DNA of 21,119 nucleotides, taken from assembly GCA_051649345.1 (NCBI GenBank), contig JBOFGX010000139.1, positions 1-21,119 of the forward strand, written 5' to 3'. This document shows positions 12,880 to 21,119 of this stretch, in pieces (the first letter of the stretch is position 1; every line of letters begins with the position of its first letter). A program made the translations under genes and the position numbers. The notes under the pieces were generated by a model. That model searched no databases. It was given only the letters and a program-made list of their open reading frames with translations, and had not been told where the DNA came from. The stretch is from Leadbetterella sp051649345. GTDB taxonomy: Bacteria > Bacteroidota > Bacteroidia > Cytophagales > Spirosomataceae.

Positions 12880-15213
12880 ATGTTTTTGAAGAGATTAGTA
12901 GTTTATTTGTTTATAGCTGTATTGGTATCCGCTTGCGAGATCATAAAATCTAAAATTCCAATTAGAAAACCCATCCAGGCAATCACACCTACAGAAACTC
13001 CCCTAGTTGTGGCACCTCCCGTCTTAACGATGGGAAAGTTAGAATTGAACAAAACTGATTTTATGGATCAAATCCAGTATTCAGTTGGTCTGGATACACT
13101 TTCTGCGACTAAAGCAATAGAATCATTTGTAAACAGAAAGCGTTGGATCGCTGAAGCTGAGCATCGCGGATATGATACCGTTCAGAGTTTTAAGGAAGAA
13201 TATGATACCTATAAAAAAATACATTTAGCCGAACTAAATTTTGATAAGAATGAAATTAATCGTTTAGCAGAAGAGGCTTATCAATTCTACCAAAAAGAGA
13301 TTAATTGTTCCACAATTTATTTACCAATTTCACCTTACGCATCGGCAGCAGATACTTTAGCTTTATATAAAAAAATGCTCGACCTTAGAGCCTATGCACT
13401 AAAAAATAAGAATTTTGGAATCTTAGCTCGAGAATGGTCTAAGGATTTTAAAACAAAAGAAAAACAAGGCAATCTGGGTTGGATGTCCGTTTTTAATCTT
13501 ATTTATCCTTTAGAAAAGGTAGCTTTCAACACCCCCGTTGACTCAATTTCTCGACCCATAAGAACAAAACTTGGATATTATTTAATAAAAACTAATGGGG
13601 TACGTAAAAATAGTGGTCGCGTATCGGTGAAACAAATTTACAAATACTTGCCAAACGATATTTCGGCAAGAGACTATGAGAGAGCCTTTAAATCATTGGA
13701 CTCCCTTAGAAAAAAAATAAAAACAGACTCTGACTTTAATTATGGCGTTCAAAAGTACAGTGACGATAAAGCATCCAAAAACTCGAACGGGGCTATGCCA
13801 ATATTTGGAATTGGCAATAGAATGGAACAGGTATTTGAGGAAGCCGCATTCAAACTAGACATAAATGAAGTATCTACTCCGGTAAAAACAAGTTCTGGAT
13901 TAAGTGTAATGAAGCTAATTGAAAAACTTCCTCCGATGAGTAAAACCACCTTTATGGATTCTTATAAACGAGAATTTGTAAGTAACTCACGGGCTGAACA
14001 TCTGAAAAGCATTAGAATAAACAAAATAAAAACTCAGTACAATTTTATACAATACAAAGAGATATTGGATGCCGCAAGTTCTTATGCGGATGAACGTCTA
14101 GAGACACGTAACTGGACCATCAAGGGAGGAGATTTCAATACATTTATACTTTTTTCAATAGGAAAAAGAAAGGTGACTGTAAATGAGCTATATAAATACA
14201 TACTAGAAAGACAAAGTTTTGAAAAATGGCCCTCTACCTATAAGTATAAAGAGATATATGGTCTTTTTTATGACAATTTTCTCCAAAAAACATTAATTGA
14301 AGTGGATGAAAATGAAATGTTGAAGTTCCAAAAAGAGAATTTAAGCTTACTCGATAAAACAAGGGAAGACTTACTTATTGGAAGATTAAAAGAGGATGTA
14401 GTTATCAGAGCCGCAATGGATACAGCTGCTATTCATAGATATTTTGATGAAAACTCAAATCTATTTATGCATAGAGAAAGTTCTCAAATCATACGAGCCA
14501 TTTTTAATGATGATCAAGTATATAAAAAATTTACTGAAATTAGAGATAAAGGCGAGCCCTATCCTTTGAAAAAGGGGATTAAACCCATGTATTTTCCAAG
14601 AAATGAAACTCTTCTAACTGTAGAAAATAAGAAAACATTAGACAAACTCGCTGGATATTTAAAGAAAAACTCGGGGTATATTGTAGAAGTAACAGCAAAT
14701 TGTGATTCTCGTGAAGCTACCACAGTCGCTAGCTCTCGTCTAAAGGCCGTCGTTGATTATTTAGTTTCACAAGGTTTACCAATAACAAGAATTCAAGAGA
14801 AAAATAATGAAAATAAAGTACTGGTTGACAGATTTGACTTTGTAAAAAATCAACGTGTAACTTTTCAATTTTTCACTAAATTTGAATCCGATTTGATAAA
14901 AGTGTTTAACGATCGAAATCCAGGGTCTATTGCTGTAAAAACGGAGTCTATGGATAGAGACGAGTTCCAAAAAACGATTGGACTAAAGTGGCAAAATCAG
15001 TCAGGCCGAACGGTGACGAATGGAAAAACGGAGGAATATACAATAAAAATAATACGTGGCAAGAAGACTTTTAGAGAGGCAAAGTATGATGCATTATCTA
15101 AGTATCAGCAACATCTAGAAAATCGCTTCGTGCAAAGTCTAAAAAATAAATATACTGCTAATTATAATTTAAACGAATTAATACAGCTAGTAAATGAGCT
15201 GAAGAAACCATAA
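12880..15213 (+). CDS. Lipoprotein with two parvulin-type PPIase domains and an OmpA-like domain
   Basis: A 777-residue envelope protein. A lipoprotein signal peptide ends in LVSAC (Cys19), so it is predicted to be lipid-anchored. Residues about 137-240 (INCSTIYLPIS... KQGNLGWMSVFNLIYPLEKVAF... GYYLIKT) and about 246-350 (RVSVKQIYKYL... NGAMPIFGIGNRMEQVFEEAAF... GLSVMKLIEK) are tandem parvulin-like domains. Both keep the G-x-x-G/F-x-G type loop and the final G-[YL]-x-[LV]-x-K strand, though divergent. Residues about 565-665 resemble an OmpA-like peptidoglycan-binding domain: KPMYFPRNETLL, LDKLAGYLKKN, VTANCDS (Asp609), SSRLKAVVDYLVSQGLP (Arg620), KNQRVTFQF. The remainder is unassigned. It overlaps the next gene by 1 nt. 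A chaperone for outer membrane or secreted proteins is the likely role; catalytic PPIase activity is uncertain. Confidence 0.85.
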   Translation: MFLKRLVVYLFIAVLVSACEIIKSKIPIRKPIQAITPTETPLVVAPPVLTMGKLELNKTDFMDQIQYSVGLDTLSATKAIESFVNRKRWIAEAEHRGYDTVQSFKEEYDTYKKIHLAELNFDKNEINRLAEEAYQFYQKEINCSTIYLPISPYASAADTLALYKKMLDLRAYALKNKNFGILAREWSKDFKTKEKQGNLGWMSVFNLIYPLEKVAFNTPVDSISRPIRTKLGYYLIKTNGVRKNSGRVSVKQIYKYLPNDISARDYERAFKSLDSLRKKIKTDSDFNYGVQKYSDDKASKNSNGAMPIFGIGNRMEQVFEEAAFKLDINEVSTPVKTSSGLSVMKLIEKLPPMSKTTFMDSYKREFVSNSRAEHLKSIRINKIKTQYNFIQYKEILDAASSYADERLETRNWTIKGGDFNTFILFSIGKRKVTVNELYKYILERQSFEKWPSTYKYKEIYGLFYDNFLQKTLIEVDENEMLKFQKENLSLLDKTREDLLIGRLKEDVVIRAAMDTAAIHRYFDENSNLFMHRESSQIIRAIFNDDQVYKKFTEIRDKGEPYPLKKGIKPMYFPRNETLLTVENKKTLDKLAGYLKKNSGYIVEVTANCDSREATTVASSRLKAVVDYLVSQGLPITRIQEKNNENKVLVDRFDFVKNQRVTFQFFTKFESDLIKVFNDRNPGSIAVKTESMDRDEFQKTIGLKWQNQSGRTVTNGKTEEYTIKIIRGKKTFREAKYDALSKYQQHLENRFVQSLKNKYTANYNLNELIQLVNELKKP

Positions 15214-16538
15214 TGTTAAGAATACCCTTTTTGTTTTTTGTTTTTTTGAGTCATATGGCTATTGGTCAAACGGGCTCTCCTATCAATATTGATAAAATTG
15301 TTGCAAAAGTTGACAACTACTACATTCTAAAATCTGAAGTTGAAAGTCTTAAACTCAGAGCTAAAGAAAATGGTCAAGAAATGGAAACTTGCCAAGCATT
15401 TGAATCCTTGGTAATTCAAAAATTATTGGTTGCAAAGGCTGAAATTGACTCCGTGATGGTAGAAGAGGATGATGTAAAGTCAGAATTAGATGCTAGAATG
15501 GCACAAATGTCTCAAATTTATGGATCTGAAAAAAATATTGTTGAGCAATTTGGTAAGACTATTGAGACTTTGAAGTCTGAACTAAGAGGACAGCTGAAAC
15601 AAGAACTTACAGCTGACAAAATGCGACAAACCATTGTGAAGGGCGTGAGTGTGACCCCCAAGGAAGTGAAAGATTTTTTTGAAGAAATACCTAAAGATAG
15701 CCTTCCCAAAATCCCAAGTGAAGTAAAACTCTCTCAAATTGTACGCTTAGGAATAGTAACAAAAAACCAGAAAGATGACATTATTCGCAAGCTGAATGAT
15801 TTGAAAGATCAAGTATCCAAAGGGGCTGATTTTGCTGAACTTGCAAAACAGTTTTCGGAAGATCCAGGATCAGGACCCAAAGGAGGAGATTTAGGTTGGG
15901 CAAAACGTGGAAACATGGTACCCGAGTTTGAAGCTGCCGCCATGCGTCTCGATTCTGGAAAATTGTCTGATATTGTAGAAAGTGATTTTGGGTACCATTT
16001 AATCCAAACCTTGGAAATGCGGGGTCAAGAATACCATGCGAGACACATTCTAATGAGTCCTGACTATAGTATTTTAGACATGTCGGAGCCAAAACGATTT
16101 CTAGATAGTATCAAAACTTTGATTACAGCAGATAGTATTAAATTTGAAAAAGCAGTAAAGGCACATTCACAAGATAAGGAAACTTTTGAAGCTGGTGGTA
16201 TCATCATGGATCCAGAATCAGGATCAAATATGCTTTCATTGGATGTCAATATGGAACCGAATTTGTATTTTGCTATAAACTCCCTGAAAAAAGGAGAAAT
16301 AAGCTCACCGATGAATTATAGAAATCAACGAGGAAAAACGGGTGTACGTATCGTGCAAATTGTTGACATGAAACCCGAGCATATTGCTAGCTATGAATAT
16401 GATTATGAAAAACTAAAGGCATATGCTCTGAACCAAAAGCAAAACCTAGAGGTTAATAAATGGTTCAAAGAAGCACAAAAAGAGGTCTTTATAAAAGTAG
16501 ATCCGGAATTCGAAAATTGTAAATTATTTAATCAATAG
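15213..16538 (+). CDS. surA: SurA-like periplasmic peptidyl-prolyl isomerase / chaperone
   Basis: A periplasmic foldase assisting outer membrane protein assembly. The 441-residue product has a signal peptide (MLRIPFLFFVFLSHMAIG, probable cleavage before Gln19). Next comes a SurA-type N-terminal chaperone region (INIDKIVAKVDNYYILKSEVE... ELRGQLKQELTADKMRQTIV). The first parvulin domain, about 170-270, is canonical: ADFAELAKQFSEDPGSGPKG, GDLGWAKRGNMVPEFEAAAM, then FGYHLIQTLEMR. The second, about 273-385, is recognisable (YHARHILMSP... EAGGIIMDPESG... GVRIVQIVDMKPEH) but divergent. Length and layout match SurA (E. coli 428). Its ATG overlaps the stop of the preceding lipoprotein gene by 1 nt, so the two isomerases are translated together and probably work on the same clients. 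Confidence 0.92.
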   Translation: MLRIPFLFFVFLSHMAIGQTGSPINIDKIVAKVDNYYILKSEVESLKLRAKENGQEMETCQAFESLVIQKLLVAKAEIDSVMVEEDDVKSELDARMAQMSQIYGSEKNIVEQFGKTIETLKSELRGQLKQELTADKMRQTIVKGVSVTPKEVKDFFEEIPKDSLPKIPSEVKLSQIVRLGIVTKNQKDDIIRKLNDLKDQVSKGADFAELAKQFSEDPGSGPKGGDLGWAKRGNMVPEFEAAAMRLDSGKLSDIVESDFGYHLIQTLEMRGQEYHARHILMSPDYSILDMSEPKRFLDSIKTLITADSIKFEKAVKAHSQDKETFEAGGIIMDPESGSNMLSLDVNMEPNLYFAINSLKKGEISSPMNYRNQRGKTGVRIVQIVDMKPEHIASYEYDYEKLKAYALNQKQNLEVNKWFKEAQKEVFIKVDPEFENCKLFNQ

Positions 16539-16542
16539 TACT

Positions 16543-17514
16543 TTGGAAAATAAAATCTATAGCAACGACGTGGAGGCGGCTGATGCCTTAAGAAGTAAAT
16601 ATGAAGAGTTAAGAAAAGAAATAGGAAACGTGATTGTTGGGCAGGATGAAAGCGTAAAATTATTGCTCACAGCTATATTTTGTCAAGGTCATTGCTTGCT
16701 TGTAGGGGTACCAGGATTAGCTAAGACTTTATTGATTCAAACGGTAGCATCAGCACTCAATCTTGATTTCAAAAGGATTCAGTTCACGCCAGATTTGATG
16801 CCTTCGGATATTTTAGGTTCTGAAACCTTAGATAAAGATCGAAACTTGAAATTTATAAAAGGTCCTGTTTTTTCAAATATTATTTTGGCAGACGAAATCA
16901 ACAGAACTCCTCCCAAAACCCAAGCAGCACTTTTGGAGGCTATGCAAGAAAAATCCGTTACCATAGGAGGTCAAAAATATGAATTAGATAAGCCGTTTTT
17001 TGTTCTTGCTACGCAAAACCCGATTGAGCAAGAAGGCACCTATCCCCTACCAGAAGCACAATTGGATAGATTTATATTTATGGTGAACTTGGATTACCCA
17101 AGTTTTCAAGAAGAGCTTGAAATCGTAAAAAACACAACATCTGGCTCAAGTGTCTCTATAAACAAAATACTAAATGCGGAAGATATTTTGCACTTTCAAA
17201 ATTTAGTAAAAAAGGTTCCTGTAGCTGATAATTTGGTAGAATATGCAGTAAAATTGGTACATAAAACTAGGCCAAATATCGCCGATGCATCGGAAATTGC
17301 AAAAAAATATCTAGACTGGGGTGCGGGTCCAAGGGCATCTCAAAACTTAGTCCTAGCTGCAAAATGTCACGCTCTTATTAATGGAAAGTACTCACCCGAT
17401 ATTGAAGATGTAAAAGCAGTAGCAATCCCTATATTACGTCATAGGCTTATCCGAAATTTCAAGGCAGAAGCAGAAAGCATGAGTATAGAGAATATAATTT
17501 CAAACTTGCTTTAA
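16543..17514 (+). CDS. moxR: MoxR-family AAA+ ATPase
   Basis: MoxR ATPases are chaperone-like AAA+ proteins often paired with VWA-domain partners. The 323-residue product starts at a TTG (MENKIYSND) 4 nt after the surA stop; no ATG further in would preserve the conserved N-terminal region (LRKEIGNVIVGQDESVKLLL). Motifs: Walker A GVPGLAKT, Walker B IILADEINRTPPKTQAALLE, the family segment MQEKSVTIGG, sensor 1 ATQNPIEQEGTYPLPEAQLDRF, and the C-terminal lid GAGPRASQNLVLAAKCHALI. The usual DUF58 and VWA genes do not follow; the next gene is convergent and only 7 nt away. The isomerase-isomerase-MoxR arrangement suggests a shared envelope role, by inference. Cytoplasmic. Confidence 0.95.
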   Translation: MENKIYSNDVEAADALRSKYEELRKEIGNVIVGQDESVKLLLTAIFCQGHCLLVGVPGLAKTLLIQTVASALNLDFKRIQFTPDLMPSDILGSETLDKDRNLKFIKGPVFSNIILADEINRTPPKTQAALLEAMQEKSVTIGGQKYELDKPFFVLATQNPIEQEGTYPLPEAQLDRFIFMVNLDYPSFQEELEIVKNTTSGSSVSINKILNAEDILHFQNLVKKVPVADNLVEYAVKLVHKTRPNIADASEIAKKYLDWGAGPRASQNLVLAAKCHALINGKYSPDIEDVKAVAIPILRHRLIRNFKAEAESMSIENIISNLL

Positions 17515-17521
17515 CCCAAAT

Positions 17522-19192
17522 TCACTTTTTGAAAAAACCCAATATTTGATTACAATCGAGGGCATTTAAGGTATACTCCTTCGTAAGTCCTCCTTTACGG
17601 GCATATTGGACTCCATATTTCATGTCCCATAGGCCTTCCATACTGTGTGCATCTGGATTTATACTTATCCAAACACCTTTATCCATACAGCGGCAGATCC
17701 ATTTCCAATCGATATCTAACCTATAAGGGCTAGCGTTAAGCTCGATGGCTACTTTGTTAGCAGCACAAGCGTCTATAATTTTAGGATAATCTAATGGATA
17801 TCCGTTGCGTGAAAGTAGTAATCTTCCAGATAAATGGCCTAAAATGCTTGTATATGGATTTTCTATTGCCTTCAATAATCGAATTGTTGCCTTTTTCTCA
17901 TCCATATTGAGTACAGAATGTACAGATGCTACTACGTAATCAAATGACGCTAAGATTTGGTTTTCATAATCCAAATCCCCATTTAACAATATATCAGACT
18001 CTATGCCTTTGAATATTTTAAAGTCCTGAAAAGTAGAATTAAGAGCTTCAATTTCCTGGTGTTGCTTTAAGACTGTTTGAGGTGATAGCCCATTGGCATA
18101 CTGTGCAGTCTGGCTATGATCCGCAATTCCAAAATAGGACAATCCCATAGATTTGGCGTAATCGGCCATTTGTTTGAGTGTATGAGACCCATCCGAGTAC
18201 GTGGAGTGGTTATGAACTGTACCCCTTAGATTTTCGAATGAAACTAAATCACTTATCGCATGCGTTTTTACCCATGAGAACTCATCTAAACCCTCTCTCA
18301 TTTCGGGAACAATGTAAGGTATACCAAACGTCGTATAAGCTTCTTCTTCGGTTTGAAAAATAGAATTTTCTATATGTTGAAGTAAGGTTTTGCCTGAATT
18401 TGAAAACTTCAAGTGCTCTGGCGTTGAAGAATACTTGATCTGAGAAGATATCTGATTTTGAGTAGATACTTTGTAAATCCGTACGGGTGTTTTTGTATCT
18501 TGAAATTTCCCTACCCATGTAGCTGGAGAAGACTCTGTCATGTCCTGAATCAAACCTGAGTCTTCAGGAAATTTCAAACTGCCAAATCCATCTTTTACAA
18601 CCAAAAAATCTAAACTAGATGTAATAGCCGCATTCATCGCGACCTCGCCTACTATTATGCAATTTTGAAAATAGGACTTGATAATTTCTACAATTTGAAG
18701 TGACAGCCCTTGAGCTTGGTTCATTCTGAGCTTTCCTTCAACGGATTTAAGATAAGCAATGGACTCTAGAATGCTATCTTGTGTTTTTTCGCCGAATCCT
18801 TTTTCAGTAGCAATAGTATTATCTAAACACGCGGCTTGAAGTTTTTCTATGGAATCTATGCCTAGATTCTTCCACAAGATTTTTATTTTTTTTACGCCAA
18901 GACCTTTTACTTTAAAAACATCAAAAACACCCTGTGGAGTAAGCTCATTAAGTCTTTCCAGTTCATAGAACGTTCCCGTTTTGACAATCTCCATTATCAC
19001 TTGAGAAATGCTTTTCCCAATTCCCTTTATTCTTAATAATTCTTCAAAAGAAAGGGATGCCAAAGGTTCTGGAGTTTTAGAAACTGTATATGTTGAGGAT
19101 GCGTACGATTTCACTTTAAACTCATCTTCACCATGTAACTCCATAAGCTTAGAGGCAAAATCTAAGCAATCTGCAATATCTGTATTTGACAT
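17522..19192 (-). CDS. polX: PolX-family protein: HhH + degenerate polymerase X core + PHP nuclease domain
   Basis: Bacterial PolX combines a beta-like gap-filling polymerase with a PHP 3'-5' exonuclease for DNA repair. The 556-residue product has the N-terminal helix-hairpin-helix regions (LLRIKGIGKSISQVI, 52-66; FKVKGLGVKKIKIL, 93-106). Where the polymerase palm should read GSxRR...GDxD, it reads GEVAM...SSLD (182-195): the GS signature and the first catalytic Asp are lost, and the third Asp position appears to be Tyr240. The PHP domain keeps its metal ligands: HNHSTYSDG (327-335), ADHS (357-360), GIESDIL (396-402), SVHS (423-426), GHLSGR (452-457), ELNASPYRLD (484-493), NPDAH (512-516). 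It is probably a nuclease with an inactive polymerase core. It ends 7 nt from the convergent moxR. Confidence 0.9.
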   Translation of the reverse strand: MSNTDIADCLDFASKLMELHGEDEFKVKSYASSTYTVSKTPEPLASLSFEELLRIKGIGKSISQVIMEIVKTGTFYELERLNELTPQGVFDVFKVKGLGVKKIKILWKNLGIDSIEKLQAACLDNTIATEKGFGEKTQDSILESIAYLKSVEGKLRMNQAQGLSLQIVEIIKSYFQNCIIVGEVAMNAAITSSLDFLVVKDGFGSLKFPEDSGLIQDMTESSPATWVGKFQDTKTPVRIYKVSTQNQISSQIKYSSTPEHLKFSNSGKTLLQHIENSIFQTEEEAYTTFGIPYIVPEMREGLDEFSWVKTHAISDLVSFENLRGTVHNHSTYSDGSHTLKQMADYAKSMGLSYFGIADHSQTAQYANGLSPQTVLKQHQEIEALNSTFQDFKIFKGIESDILLNGDLDYENQILASFDYVVASVHSVLNMDEKKATIRLLKAIENPYTSILGHLSGRLLLSRNGYPLDYPKIIDACAANKVAIELNASPYRLDIDWKWICRCMDKGVWISINPDAHSMEGLWDMKYGVQYARKGGLTKEYTLNALDCNQILGFFKK

Positions 19193-19209
19193 GAATATAT
19201 ACTAATTCT

Positions 19210-19217
19210 CAAAATTA
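19210..19217 (-). promoter_or_regulatory. Candidate -7 element for polX
   Basis: TAATTTTG on the minus strand matches TANNTTTG and ends 17 nt before the polX ATG. The -33 position at 19-21 nt spacing shows no TTTG, so support is partial. It would allow transcription independent of the upstream secreted-protein gene. Confidence 0.35.
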
Positions 19218-19305
19218 CAGAAAAGTAGTTCGGAATTCGAAAATTGAGTATAGAAAATTGGAATGAAAAAGGTATAAGTCAATACAATAAAAAACTACTG
19301 ATAAT

Positions 19306-21119
19306 TTAATCGTGCAACACGACAATTCTTTGATTTACTGTACGTATTCCATCTACTATTAAGCTATAGAAATAAAGTCCGTCATCCCAAGAATTTGTTT
19401 TGACTTTTACTTGGTTATTTTTATCTTTTAGTGGGAATGTTTTCATTGTCTTACCGTTTACATTGGTAAAATATAGCTCAGCTGCACGTGTTTTTTCTGG
19501 TAATCGATATTCAACAGTTAAGATATCACTTACAGGATTAGGAAATGCATTAATGAGAGTTATCTCGCCTGAATCATTATATGGTAACATTAGCGGATTG
19601 TCACAACCACAGGTTTCTTTCTCATCGAATTTACCAGGGGCAACAGAAGAAGTAAGTTTTAACTCTAATTTTGCAGATGGACCTACGCGTTTTGTTTCTT
19701 TATCACGGAATGCAACATAATATACACCTTCCGTTTTAGGCCTAAACTTTCTACCTTTAGAAATAATGTCCGAAGATTGCTCGTCATTGGACCAAATAGC
19801 TTCAGCATCTTCTTCCATACTGGCTAACTTGAAGTTTGGCGATTTTTCATCTTCGGATTTAAATTGAATAGACTCTACTAGTGTAGGAACGGTCAACTGT
19901 CTTTCTGTACAATTTGGAGCACTAATGATCCTGGTATTTCTACATTTTCCAGCTATGTCTGTGGATGTCAAAGTCACATTAGGCATAAATGCTGGGATAT
20001 TTGATATTTTATAATATCCATTTCCCAATGAGTTAACAAATCCACTAGATGATTGCAAGGGTAGGGCATTTACTCTACCTAAATAACTTGATAACATCGG
20101 TAAGTTAATATTTGACATAGCGTATATCACCTTTTCCATTACATTGTACTTATCATCTTCTAAGTGAACAATAATATTGTAACTATCTACCGAGCTATTG
20201 CAATATACTGAGTCTAAAATAATTGGCGGACCTGTACATCCTTCAACTATAATAGGACAGCAACTCGTTACATTGCATTTATCTACAACCTTGCTAAATG
20301 AATACTCTCCTTTGGATCGGATGATAAGGGTACTATCTTTTGAAATTTCAGCGATCAATGGATTGGTTCTCTTAGTAATCTCCTGAAAGTTTCCTGATCT
20401 ATCTTTAAAGTACCATTTAACGCCCTTGTATTGTTTTAATGAAATCGTGTATACTTCGTTACTATTAATTGCCACAGGTACCGTACAACAATTTGTGGCT
20501 GATCTTTTAGCTTTATCAATACCGAATGCTTGTGCATCAGAAAAAGAGAAGGATTTATTTCCTTCTTTAGCAATATAAGAACTCCAATAGGACAAGCCTG
20601 GACTCTGTACTCTGAATCTAACGACTAATTTTATAGACTTACCACCTTCTATTCTACCTATCTGCCAAACATTACCGCCACTACTGAATGTACCCCTTTC
20701 TTGATAATGGTTTATATACGTGAGTGATTGTGTCTGGATACAATTAACCGTAATTTCATCTGATTTTTTATTTCCTGAATTTCTAACAAATGTGGTAAAT
20801 GTAACAATATCACCTATTTTGGGAGTAGAAATATCTACCGCCTGTATCACCTCAACATTAACAAAATCACGATTTTTGACAAAATTTATATGATCTACAA
20901 ATACCACTTGATCTGTATAGCACGTGGATTTTGCATTCCAAACTCGAATATTATAATTGGTTCCTTTTGGTGGGTTAGGTATATTGCCGATTTCAAAAGT
21001 TTTAATTACTGAGTTTATGGGTATTGCCTTAGAAAAATCAAATACTGGATTGTTCCCGACGATTACTTGATAATGTGTAGAACGAGCTAAGTTCTTCATG
21101 ATGATTTTACCATCAACAG
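19306..21119 (-). CDS. Type IX-secreted protein with DUF11-like repeat and C-terminal sorting domain (5' end cut by window)
   Basis: About 600 residues of a large extracellular or surface protein. The frame stays open to the window edge (an ATG at 21099 is preceded in frame by VDGKII), so the true start lies outside; no signal peptide is visible. A region near 20870-20560 matches DUF11-type adhesin/surface repeats (PKIGDIVTFTTFVRNSGNKKSDE, then VWQIGRIEGGKSIKLVV). Cysteine pairs follow (NCCTVPV, SCCPIIVEGC). The last 81 residues (NAFPNPVSDILTVEYRLPEK ... NGKTMKTFPL ... GLYFYSLIVDG ... QRIVVLHD) are a Por-type T9SS sorting domain, which directs export through type IX secretion and is then removed. 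Its function beyond export and surface location is unknown. Confidence 0.9.
   Translation of the reverse strand, partial: VDGKIIMKNLARSTHYQVIVGNNPVFDFSKAIPINSVIKTFEIGNIPNPPKGTNYNIRVWNAKSTCYTDQVVFVDHINFVKNRDFVNVEVIQAVDISTPKIGDIVTFTTFVRNSGNKKSDEITVNCIQTQSLTYINHYQERGTFSSGGNVWQIGRIEGGKSIKLVVRFRVQSPGLSYWSSYIAKEGNKSFSFSDAQAFGIDKAKRSATNCCTVPVAINSNEVYTISLKQYKGVKWYFKDRSGNFQEITKRTNPLIAEISKDSTLIIRSKGEYSFSKVVDKCNVTSCCPIIVEGCTGPPIILDSVYCNSSVDSYNIIVHLEDDKYNVMEKVIYAMSNINLPMLSSYLGRVNALPLQSSSGFVNSLGNGYYKISNIPAFMPNVTLTSTDIAGKCRNTRIISAPNCTERQLTVPTLVESIQFKSEDEKSPNFKLASMEEDAEAIWSNDEQSSDIISKGRKFRPKTEGVYYVAFRDKETKRVGPSAKLELKLTSSVAPGKFDEKETCGCDNPLMLPYNDSGEITLINAFPNPVSDILTVEYRLPEKTRAAELYFTNVNGKTMKTFPLKDKNNQVKVKTNSWDDGLYFYSLIVDGIRTVNQRIVVLHD

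Noticed and set aside
21097..21099. ATG at 21099 as the true start of the T9SS protein
   Set aside because: The frame remains open to the window edge, no signal peptide follows, and the sequence around it looks like the inside of a repeat domain.
1..21119. CRISPR arrays, insertion sequences, tRNA or rRNA genes, phage genes
   Set aside because: No repeat-spacer pattern, transposase, terminal inverted repeats, cloverleaf or integrase was seen; this is a core chromosomal region.

Overview
This window comes from a Bacteroidota chromosome, most likely Cytophagales or a close relative (the order is an inference). Support for the phylum: a protein ending in a type IX secretion (Por) sorting domain; promoters of the Bacteroidota form TTTG-N19/20-TANNTTTG; gene starts without Shine-Dalgarno sequences, preceded instead by A/T-rich stretches; and an L15 carrying a helix-hairpin-helix tail of a type I associate with this phylum. 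The DNA is visibly AT-rich throughout.

Positions 1-10878 (all minus strand) hold the S10-spc ribosomal protein block in the order rplC-rplD-rplW-rplB-rpsS-rplV-rpsC-rplP-rpmC-rpsQ-rplN-rplX-rplE-rpsN-rpsH-rplF-rplR-rpsE-rpmD-rplO-secY, with secY cut by the left window edge. Spacers are mostly 4-55 nt. rpsJ, normally just ahead of rplC, is not present. One spacer stands out: the 102 nt between rpsN and rpsH. It contains a promoter-like -7 element, followed by a hairpin whose internal loop reproduces the S8-binding core of 16S rRNA helix 21. This looks like an S8 autoregulatory site with its own promoter, placed directly before the S8 gene. It is the most interesting observation here.

Positions 10879-11744 carry no convincing gene but are rich in signals. 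Two minus-strand promoters match the consensus closely and drive rplC. The leader between them contains several inverted repeats. Further upstream lies a possible minus-strand small RNA of about 145 nt, with its own promoter, hairpins and a U-rich intrinsic terminator.

Positions 11745-17514 (plus strand) hold agmatine deiminase, then a tight cluster of two parvulin-type peptidyl-prolyl isomerases and a MoxR ATPase. The first isomerase is a 777-residue lipoprotein that also has a divergent OmpA-like domain; the second is SurA-like. They are probably envelope chaperones working on outer membrane proteins. The MoxR gene starts with TTG and follows 4 nt later.

Positions 17522-21119 (minus strand) hold a PolX-family protein, whose polymerase active site looks degenerate while its PHP nuclease motifs are kept, and the 3' part of a gene for a large secreted protein with a DUF11-like repeat and a T9SS sorting domain.
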